NCBI GenBank assembly: GCA_033239005.1
Contig: BSQZ01000026.1
Span: 6,403,501-6,467,500, forward strand
DNA length: 64,000 nt
Source: Lamellibrachia satsuma
Lineage: Eukaryota > Annelida > Polychaeta > Sabellida > Siboglinidae
Direction: 5' to 3'
Positions 12,201-24,200 of this stretch are shown here, one piece after another. The notes beneath the pieces are model-generated. The model was not told the origin of the DNA and did no database searches. It saw only the letters and a program-made list of their open reading frames with translations. Positions within the stretch are counted from its first letter, which is position 1. Every line of letters begins with the position of its first letter. The position numbers and the translations under genes were made by a program.

Positions 12201-15200
12201 ACCACTGTTTAAAGCCAGATTTACGTTTATACAGACGAGTGAACTGGAGCAATGTGGATTGAATGGAATTGCCCAAGTTTTGAAACAGCAGCAAGAGGAT
12301 TGAAACCTCCTCTTTTCGGTCCTCTTTAAACAAGAGTCTGACGTTCTAACCACTGAGCCACTGCTCCCCACACAGCTTACACAAGGAAATCTAGCATACA
12401 GAGAGCATGTTTCTGCTTGGATCCCAACACTTCCTCGAATGTTCCTCTTCCAACTTCCCTTAAGGAGATTGCTAGTTCTTCTATATGCACTGAAGAATCT
12501 CACCAACCTGGTTACCAACTGGATATTCATATCTGATCTATGTCTTCTACATAATTAAACAATTTTAGTAGGAAGTAGACATAACCAAGGTTAAATAATA
12601 ATATACTAATAATTATTAATTAAATTGTTAATCTGCAAGCAAATTCGCCATACTCATCACACTTTTATTGCAATCATCACAGTAATAAATAAAACCTAGA
12701 AGCTAGAAACTTATTAGTTCCAGTACCCACACCGACTTACACTCATCACAGTAGCTGTTGCCACAACAGGGTATGACGACGGCATCCGTCAGCAAGTCAC
12801 TACAGAGCGTGCAGAGCAGCTCGCCGGGAATCATCTTGTCATCCGATACGCGCCTGTCAGGGCTGAGTGACTTGAGGAATGGTGGCTTCTCCTTCTTCCC
12901 CTTCTCATAGGCTCGACTGTAGCCAGAAAAGGGATAATAAAGAATTTGGGAAAAGGACACAAGTAGTGTTTTCTTTGGTGGGCAATAAGTATGTGAGCTG
13001 TGAAAAACATTGGAATTTTTGAAAAACAAAATCATAAAGATAAAACAGGAAGTGAAAAGAGTGGAGAAGCAAAGATAGGAGGATCTGAGGGAGGAAGTTG
13101 GTATGAAAGAGTTTCAGGAGGAAGCTGGTGAGGAGCCGGTTAAAGTGGGCTGGACACATGGAACAAATAGGAGGGGAAGAGTTAACTAAGAGAGCAAATG
13201 CGCTCGAAGTAGATGGAAACGAGACGAGGGAGACTATGGCTGAGATGGGAGGACTGAGCAAAGAACGACAGAAACGGGATCAGTGACATCAGAAAAAAAA
13301 TCAAGGACCAATATCGACGCCAACCTTAACCTGGACTTCAGGAACAAAGAGGAGAGTAACAAGAAGAACAAAGTATTTAGAAGGGTGACTCACGCATCAA
13401 TGGTGGGTACAGCGAGTCGACCGCTGCTGGTCATGACCGCACCTCGCACGGTCGGGTCATCAACAATGGTGAGGAAGCTGTTAGGAATGCCTGAACTGCG
13501 CTTGATCCTCGCTGACTCAGTACCTTCATGGTGCTGCAAAAAGACAACAGATATTCATTTTATTATAATTTTTTTTAGCAGATTAGCTAAACAATGTCTT
13601 TCTAAGTGATGTCACCAAAATGCTGGCTTTTTGCGTGTACCAATGATGAAAATCGCTGTACATTCCGTTTAGCATAAAGTAGTTACTTGTTATGTATAAA
13701 TGGATTATTTTCATTGCAAAACTGAACTAGTATTTACAGCATCTCAGTTTGTGAAAAATAATATGCATACAAAACATGTCACTATCGTGACCTTTCATGT
13801 CTTAGTGTTTTAGAAAATACATGATTTGGTGATGAAAAAATATGCCAGTTTTACAACATACACTGGTATCGCTTTACTGCATTAATTGGCAGATAAACAT
13901 ATCTTCACCATTAACGAGAGACTCGGGTTGGATTTGACGGATTTTTTACAAAGAAATGAGTTTCGAGTTGTTGCCATTTCCGTGTCGAAATATTATTCAA
14001 CTCGCCATTCATGTAAAAAGGGTGAAAAAAGCGGTCATTTATTTATGGGAATGATGCCAAGGCTAAAAACACTGTCAAATCTTCTCTTAGGGTCCCCGGA
14101 GTATGACAGGACCAGTGCCCCCAATTTTAGTTGGGGGCTTCCCCCTGTCAGCACCGCCCAAATGGTTAGAAAAGGGGCATTCACTTAATGGAATGACATG
14201 ATAAAAACAGTGATTGATGGCGGCATGGGGTTGCTGGCTTTGGTCATTTTGTACTCAGGGAAGGGAAGATTTGACACTGTTTTTAGCCTTGCCATCATTT
14301 CCATAGATAAATGCCCCCTTTGGGGCTGGCAGGGTGAAGGCCCAACCTAAAATTGTTGGCATGGGTACTTTCATACTCAACTTTTAGCCTTGGTGTCATT
14401 AAATAAATGCCTCCTTTTTCTCACCCTTTGGGGGTTGCTGGCAGGGGGAACAATTGTTGGTATTGGTCATTCCATACTCAGGGAACCCCTAGGAAAGATT
14501 TGACACCATTTTTAGTGTTTGTGCCATTCCCTTAGATAAATGCCCCCTTTTTTGCACCTTTGGGGGTTGTTGGCAAAGGGAATCCCCCACCTAAAATTGC
14601 TTGCATTGGTCATTCCATGGAACTTCAATGGAACATTTGGCACTGTTTTTAGTCTTGGCATTCCCATAAATAAATGTACTTATTCGCCCCCTTCGATGGG
14701 TAATTTCAGGGGCAACCCACCACCCCTGACCCAGCAGAAATGCATTTTTGAAATGTCGGGGGGTGGTCCCTTCAGTCCATGGTGTCAAACCTTTTGGCGC
14801 CATTTACATAAATAAAAGCTCTGGGCTCCCAGTCTTAAATGGAACATTAGGTGATTTTCCGAGAGCGATTGCATGCCGAAAAACACCGCCATTCCAACAT
14901 GGTGCACATCACGGGAAAGCCCCATGTTCGCTCTGCACGGTGGTACAAAGAGTTTTAAAATGTACCCGAAGGCATCAGAGTAATCCCGACTATAAATAAA
15001 AACTGGTGCAAACCTGTGTTGGACTGCGATGTAATCAAACTGGTACTTTCATACCATGTTCATTGGTGTTCAAATAGGTAGTGCACGAATAGTTAAAAGT
15101 AAAAAATTATTTAATAGTTTGTCTGATGGTAAAAAAAAGGTAAAGTCATCCCCCAGGCATTACGCCTTAGGAAGCCACGAAGGCTTATATGGCCTGTGCT

Positions 15201-18200
15201 TAAACCTGGTTTCTGTAGTGCGAAGCAACTTAGAGTGCAGTTATACTGACTCTCCTGGACGGGACACTAGTCCATCGCAGGTACTTTCCAAACAGTGTTT
15301 GTACTCATTTGCAGCTGAGTAGACTGAGGCAAAGTAGGGTAAACGAAATTGCCTAAGCTTCGAAAACGAACCGTGCCCAGTGTGGGTCCAACAACTTAAC
15401 CAATAGGCCACGGATGCCCCCCTGTGATTTCATCAAAAGTAAATAACAAATCTGCACAAACGAGTTAGCTTGTCATAGTGGATACCAGATCTACTGGATG
15501 TTCACGAAATGCTTCTGAAACGAGTGAAACAAACGAACTGAGGAGGGGCCCTTAATATGACATTGTCTGCCTCGTGGTCTTTGTAAACATCTCCCAATCA
15601 CACAGACATTCCACACTACGGACAATGGCCTTATAACTTTACCAGTGTTCAACTTACCCTGTCTGGCTTTGGCATGCTGCAGTTCTGAATAAAATGGCCT
15701 GCCTTGCCACACCTATAGCAGACGTAGCCTGTGGGAGGGGGTCCTGTGGGGAAGGACGGCTTCACATAGCTGGCAACAAGCAACGTTCAGTGTCAGGTAG
15801 ACAAAGCAGATGTAGTCTGTAGAATGTCCTGGGGAAGGACGGCTTCACAAAATTTTCCTGGGAACAAATATCCCACTGAGGTTCCAAAAGTTTAATAAAT
15901 GGATACAAAATGCAAAAAAAAATGCAGACATGAGTATCTAATTGATAAAAAGAAGTTGCGGTTAAAATCTCTAGAAAAACCTAGACGCCAAATTATTCAA
16001 TATCAATCAAACCTGAAATTAAAGCTGCTTCAATTCCTTTTACTCGTTGCGAATTAGGTTTGTTGATGTTCAAATCTGTAGTTTATAGTCAGAAATGTGT
16101 CTGGCTTAATAAGCGTGCAACTTTTGTTCAAATCATTTGCAAACTTGCAAAAGTGTGAATATCAGTCTGTAGAGGCACATGCCAATTTGTTTGCAGAAAC
16201 AAAAATAATTTGTTTGTTCGATGATTTCGTCACAACTAAATAACACATTTGCAGAAACGAGCTGGCATGTCATAGCAGATTCTGTTTAATTTTTGGCAAA
16301 ATAACTCTGAAACAAGACGAGTGAAAAATCTAATTGCAGAGGCAGCTTCAACGAACTTGATAAAATTACAAAAGTACACACAACTGCCATTCAAAATCTA
16401 AACAACTTCCGTACAAGTATTTACAGACAGCTTAGGATGGGTACTGACTTGGCCCGGTCGTATTCCTTGGTCGACTGAGTCATCATTGCCCTGATCTTGT
16501 CTTCCTCCGTCGCATCGGCACTCACTAGATCCGCTGTCTACAAAGTCAACCACACTATCATACACAGCCGCCAACTCACTGTCTACTAGTATTTACTATA
16601 CTTCCCCCATAAAGCACAACTGCTATTATGCTCAGGTTTTTGGATTCCAAATGACCTTAGGGGATCTGTAAATACATTTATAACAATAGTATCAATCGTA
16701 ATGTTTTTCTATAGGATTGACCCCAATCACTCATCTATCCAAAAACAAAACTGCACTGTACACACAATGCCAATGTGAATGGAAAGCCGATCATTGCAAT
16801 ATTTCAACCAGGGAAAAAACACAAAAAATATACCTTTAAATTTTTGGGTGATAATCGAAGTGTATCCTTGATGCACATCCAATTTTTTTTAATATTGGAT
16901 GTTTTTATTTACAAAGCCCCTGAACTAGGTCATGTACATGGCAGCCCAGACCTGTTAAGTCGCCTGTTTCTGGCTGGAGACTCCTGCATTTGGCACCCAC
17001 CTCACGGGGCATCAGATGAAATATCAGTGCTTCAGGCATACCCACGTTAAAAATTCCCATTTTTAGTCTACCTCCCATTTTTCATCATTTTGCTTTCACT
17101 GCAGTTACAGATGCTGCTCAATAAGTTTTTTTCCATATGTATTTGTTTATTGTTGCTTAGCCTTAGTGGAAAATCCTTCCCTCTGTGGCGTGATTTTGTA
17201 ATGTGTACAAACATCTACCGCCTTGCTATTTCAGGAACTTAACAGGTCTGAGCAGACACACACAAATCCACACACAAACACGTCCAAAGCCTCCACAATG
17301 AACAGCTAGTACCAATTCTTCCAACGGATACCTGGTGTCACCAGATACAAAATCAATGGCCCTGCAGCTATCTAAATAAATCAAAAATTTTAGTTCAATT
17401 GTCCAAGTGGTTTGAGAATGATGAATTTTAATATTACAGTGAATGTACAGCACTTTTCATTGGCTAACCGATCTGTGGCTTCTTAAAATTCAAATGTCCC
17501 AAATCTGTGTATTTTTTAATCTCAAAGTTAAAAAAAATTAACAATACTATATTTCATGTTTTAATCTTCATTGCTGTAGTATATTTACCATCATAAATTG
17601 TAAAAAATGGGACTTTGGCATTCAATAAATACGTCTTAAAACTGGCATATTTTATATCATCAACAAATTGTGCATATTCTACTTTAAGACATGAAAGATT
17701 GCGATAGTTATAAATAATAATAAATTCAGTGACTATAGAATTCTTTTTTCATATCCCAAAGGTTTATTTACCTGTTTGTTTGTTGTATAGACTTCTGCCA
17801 CTCTTGTCAAGATAGCATCATCAGTTCTAACGACAATGACGTCCCGGAAGGATGATGTCATCGTGGATATGTGGAAGTTCAGATAATCATTGCTTCTGTC
17901 TTCTGTATCCTTACGATTATCAAGAAGGCAGTGATCAACCAAGATGAGGGACCATGAACTTCCACACATCTACGATGACGTCGTCCTACCAGGATGTCAT
18001 CGTCATTAGAACTGACGATGCCATCTTAACAAGAGTGGCGAAAGTCTACACAAGTAAAAAACCTTTGGGATGTGGAAAAAGAATTTGATCATCATGAAAA
18101 TGAATTATCATGAGAAATGTTAAATAAATTAATAATGTACCAACCTCAGAGACCAATGAAAATCACTGTAACAACATATTTAATTATGTCATCTGCTAAA

Positions 18201-21200
18201 ATGTATCTTGTAAAAAATGTCATGGTTGGGGATGATCAAACTTACCAACAAATTAGTTTAATTTGCAAAAAAACAAAAACAGATCTACATATCTAACATT
18301 TAAATTATTATCTAATCTAACTGTGAACAATTTGTATAGTCCTCCAAATAAACAGCAATAATTTACAAACATATTTATTTTAATATCTTGGAAACATTTG
18401 AAACTGTGTTTATGGGTAACATGTTAATCGAGCATTATAATAGCAAAAATTACATCTTCTCTCAGAGAATTTCCTCATCAAATCTTGTTTCAACTTTTTT
18501 ATTTTTTTTAATTAAAACATCAATATACATCAGTGTGACTGGGACATCAACATCACTGGGTATACAATCTTCTCAATATTAACAAGCTAACAAATGGTTA
18601 AAAGCCAGACAAGCTTTAGGAAATAAATACATTTTAATTGTAACACCATTTAGACATTAATCTTTAAACAGCAAACATTAGACAACAAAAGACTGAAGTA
18701 CCTTGCTCAATCGCTCGAGGGACATCTTCAACTGTACGAAAAGATAAAAGGCACATGATGACACACACATCAACTGATGATACACAAATAAACTGATGAT
18801 ACACGCATAAACTGATGATTCACACATCAACTGAGCACAATGTCAACACCAGCCAATTTTCAACTGCTTCAACACTGAACATATTTCTATCGTAAACTCA
18901 TGTTACGTAGAGTATAAACTGTATATTCTGTTCTAACATCTTGACCACCTAAGTGTTTATTATTAGCACAACTGTGTTATAGTATCTATAATATATATAC
19001 ATATATATATATTTGATTCACCAGACTAGACACGTCTGTCTATAGTGAAATCAAACTTTGCAGGCAGTCACAACCATGTTAACAGCCAACAATGGTACTG
19101 CAGTCGACGTATACATATTATACACATAATTGTATATACAATCACACATCAAAGTATACTTACAAGAACATTCCATTTACAATGTACTAATCTAAAGGCT
19201 GGGGATAATACATCCATCAATAACAATAACATGCCCATCACACCTTTCAGAAGGACTTGAGCGAATTTCTTCATTACAATCTATTATATAAGTTGTGAAT
19301 AAAGATTCAACATGACTATATGGTATGACTACACAGTATATGACAGTAAGGCTTTCAACTAATGTAATGCCACATAAGAAGCCATGCATTATGTCAAATT
19401 CTACATTTCTCATACCACACGACAAAGATCAGCGTATGCATGTTTCATTTGATCAACATATAAGCAGCAAGTGCTTTTTAACAAACAAAACATTTTATTA
19501 ACGTCGCACAAACATATTAGTACAATATCTTTAAGTTTGGGTCCATTTTTGACCTAATGCTCCTGGACCATATTCATTAAATATATTTGAGTACATGAAT
19601 CAGAGTCGACAAAGACTCGTAACGGTAACACAACATTTACAAGTGTTCCACAGTACAGTATTTTTCGTATATCCCAACGGTAAAACTGTCAACTTTTACT
19701 GCACTCAAACTAATTATCATGCCCTTGCCGAGTACATCTACAGATCCAGCTACAAGAAACAGCATTCTAAACACTTTATAGTTTATCATCCACAGTGGAC
19801 TCAAACTTCCTGTCAACTAGAAAGTACGAATATATCAAGTTCTTGAAAACAGGTGACATTTCTTTCCACTAAGGGAACACAATATTTTATTTGTGTGATC
19901 TTAACATGTTGGCAAACAAGATTCCTGTAAATAAATTCACATGAATGACATTCACTGCTTTCAAACAGCATATGCACAAGTATAAAAGAATGTGCAATAA
20001 TCATAAATGTTTCTTTTATTATGCAGTTATCTCAAAAATAAAAATACAAAACATTCTATTTGTTACAAACTTTTCAAGCATAATTTATAAAGAAAGAAGT
20101 TTCTTCTTCCATAACCAACATGATGATATAATATTCAACTCTCTTTAGGTTACACACAATTGATGATAAAGACATTGTGATATTATTAAGACCCAATACT
20201 CCAAGAAACACGCAACAATTCAGGTTCATATACAAATTACTGGCACTCATCATTGATAAAGCAATCGCAAAATATTTACACCATAACATGTGCAGACTCG
20301 CTACATACATAAACACCAAAAAAACACCAGCAATATGTTCTATGTCCCATTTAAATCATTCAATATATTTCAGTTGGCAAGTTTGCCATTCTTGTACATT
20401 AACTAACACTTGCTGTGAAGATCTGGAAAGGAAACTTGTCAATCATGGATGATGGAAGTCAGATAGATTCTTTGAGCAAGCTCCTTTGTCTATGTGGAGT
20501 GTACAGTGTGCACAATGTGTGCACCAAGGACATCCAGTAATGGCAACATTTCTCCTCAATCTAACTGTCAAATAGTTTTTAAAGTGTAGTGGGCCCTCGC
20601 TATACGGAACAACCTCTTAAAAGGAACAACTTTGAAATTCCTGTTCTGCCGTGCAGTTTTACGATAAATGGTCTGGTTGAAAGGACCAATGGACAAGAGA
20701 AACAACCACTTCTACAGAAATTTTAAGCAACATTCAGCCAATTTCTCTGTAGTTCATGTTAAAAACATGTTTCCGTGCCGATTCAAACTTCAAAGGCCAA
20801 CATATGTGGTTTGCTTAACGTACTGGCACAATGTACTTGGGACGCTTAAAAATAATTAAATTCTCGGCAGTTTTGTTATAGACAGACCCACGTCATTTTA
20901 GGATTTTTAGCATTGTTGTTTAACATTTGCCTGTTGTTGTACGGGTAATACAAATGCAAGTAGTTGCCAACATGTGATGATAAGGAGCATCGGACATTTA
21001 GGTGCCCATGTTCACTGAATCCTTGTAGCGAAAGTCCACTCTACGAATAATGTTGCCTTACTCATGTAGAATTAGTCGTCACTTAGCAATTTGAAAGAAA
21101 TTGATAATCATTTACATGTACCATACTAAGTCGACTTTGAAAATGTTCAGAAGACTGCGTGTTACAATGAAGACTTTAATTATCAAAGACTTGGGAGGCA

Positions 21201-24200
21201 AAAAGGGACAACTTCTCAAAACATGAATGAAGATACTATCGCATGAACATTGCAAATCAAACCAATAAAGCAGCTAAAGTAATGTTATCATTACTTGGGT
21301 ATAGACTTGGATATTTTACATTTAAAAACTTCTACATTTTTCGCAAACAATAACCTTTCTAGCATAAAAGAGTCATCAGACGGGTGGTTGCAAAAAAAAT
21401 TTTTTTCTCTTGTATTTCAGTCAATGTTACCCTTTTCTTCGTTACATTTTGGCAGCTTGCTGCTGTTTTTGTCATACTGACTACCATTAGATGGAGGCAC
21501 AGTAGATATTTTATGCAGGTGATGTCACTCGTGCGGCCCCCGGCTGTCTTCTGTTAGTCTTTGGAAAGAATCCTCACACCGTCCAATGCCAAACATTTTC
21601 CTCACGTTACCCACTACACCAGAAGTTGGGCAAACACATCAAGAAAGCGAGATATCACAATGGACACAGCTCCAGAAAGATGATAACACCATAAAGATGA
21701 CAGGAGAACAACATGAATGGTGGTACTTCCTTACGTCAAAGGACTATCCAAGACAACAGCATAGATTATGAAGAAGTACCACAGTGAAGGAACCTCACAC
21801 TACCATCAAGAGGTTACTTGTAACACAGAAGAACAAAATGGAACCCCAAAAGATGTGGGAAGGAATGTACTACATAGCATGTAAGAAGTAATGCCATCTA
21901 TGTGAGATCAAACATGCTTTAAACCTGTACAAAGAGAAAACAGGTAGAGCTTACACCAAAAGCAACAGGAAAACATATGAGACTGAGACACATAAATCAG
22001 CCATCACATGCCACATTACAAAAAAAAAACATAGTCAGACTGGCAAACAAGGAGAATCAAGGCAGCTCCCTGGAACCAATATTTTTTTAGAAAACATTAA
22101 CAAGCACGATGGCCAGTACCGTTTCTCCAACATCTATGCTGACAACCAGAGGAACAACCTAGTCAGAGACCACACCAGTGACAGCACCTGCATATGACGA
22201 CTACTGCGCCGCCATCTAGTCATAGGTCTTTCTAATGAAGACTACTGCAAGCTGCCAAAACGTAACAAAGAAAAAAGGAAATATGAGAAAAAGATTAACA
22301 TCTTTCAAGCTTAACCTTTGCCATATTATGCACTTTTGCTGTTAGAATTAATTAATTAGTAACACTGCACAAAGACTTAGATGGACCAGTTTTAGAAAGA
22401 AACCATTTGAGACAAAGCATGTTTTGTGATTCTACTTTAACACGTTGCAACTATTTTGATAATCTAACACTACACTGAGATGTATTGAGGAATGCTGTAG
22501 CTCAATAGTCAGAACACAGGACTTTCAACTGAGAGGATATGGGTTCAAATCTTACCACCGTATCAAAACTTTGGCAATTTCTTTCATCCCAACTTGCCTA
22601 GTTCACTCAGCTGTGTAAACGAGTACCTGGCTATTCAGACACAGTGGTGGATACATGTGAATGAACAGTATTTGTGCAGTTATTGCAGCGTGACTGAATA
22701 TTTCCCATAGAAGTCGAGTTGGTGATAGAAGGAACAGGTTTGTCAAGCATTTTGAGCAGACCTAGCGCCATACAAGAACTGACCTTTATCGTAATATATA
22801 CATGACATACCTTATAAAGGAAACCATTTCAATGTAATTACAGAAATATTATGATTTTGATTTAAGGTACAATTAAGGGAGTATTTGTTGCATCAAATAT
22901 TCAATTGCACTGCAATTACCGTGCAAGGCTATTCGTTCATTCATAGCACTGTACCAACGTCTACTACTGGGGACTTGCTATGACAGCTGAATGAACGAGG
23001 ACAGACAAAATCATACAAGTTTTGAACAGCAGCAGCAAAGAACTGAACTGGGTTGAGTCCAGAACTCTACCAGTGACACGCAATAACCCACGGAAACAGT
23101 TGACGACAGTTCCGCTGTCCCTGAATAAGGGGGATTCCAAAACTAAGGTAACCATCAGAACCACAAATATTATCCTTCTATATGGAATTCATACTTGTCT
23201 AACTAATTTTACGAGAAAAACATGAAAAATATAAAGACGTATGAGGCACCCAAGCCACCGCAAAGTCCGATTGTGTGTATCGTAAATTCATGTTACATAG
23301 AGTATAAACTGTTTATTCTGTTCTAACATCTTGACCACCTAAGTGTTTTAACGAACCACATTTAAAAAATACAATTTTACCATTACCTGTTTATGAATAT
23401 TGACCATGTCGGTCAGCAGGGATGGCCTAATGGTCCCATTCAGCATCGTTGTTACTCTCCTCCTTGTTCCTGAAGTCCGGGATGAGACTGGCACCGATAT
23501 CGGTCATCGATTTTTGTTTTCCCTTATTCGTCACTAACCTCTTTTCAATGCCGTCTCCACCCCCTATCCCTTGCGTATAAAGTTATAAACACAATTTTAA
23601 TCATTCTAATTTAAAAAACAATAGTTGTGGTTCATTAAAATATGTTTGGGAGGCCAAGCTGTTATAATAGATGTTGTTTGTACTTTATTATAAAATGATT
23701 TTACAATAAAAACACTCAGTCTCTGTTCCTTTAATTTATCAATGTAATGGGTAGATGCAAAAAAAATGCAATGGTAGGATCCGCACCAGATGACACTTTC
23801 AAATTTCTTCTGCACTCTTCCAGAGTATTTTGATATACCATATTGCTTTGGTTGCAAAGCCCAAATTTGCATGAGTTATCTGATTAAGATCAGATTTCAC
23901 ATCGTTTCAAACAGATTGTAAAATTTATTGTGCATTATCCAAATTAATCTTCTTCCAAGTCTGAATTTACAGGGCATCAGCTACATAAAAAACAAGGCAT
24001 TAAATCATGATAACAGTTTTATTATCAACAATCCACATACAAAAATATGTGTAACAATTAATATATCAAACAGTCGACAAATGTGTAAAATATGTAAAGA
24101 TGAAAGACTCTCTCAGATCTGTCTGCACGTGTACATGGCTTTGCACTTTGTGTGGATGCCAACGTACAATAGTTTCAGAACACTTGTATGTGTGTATCAG

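Noticed and set aside
20177..20452. 91-codon frame as a gene
   Set aside because: AT-rich intron, no similarity, no splice support.
22486..22560. tRNA gene (also 12300-12369, 15355-15420 and 35460-35535)
   Set aside because: A- and B-box-like words are present, but the acceptor and other stems do not pair; these are SINE heads.
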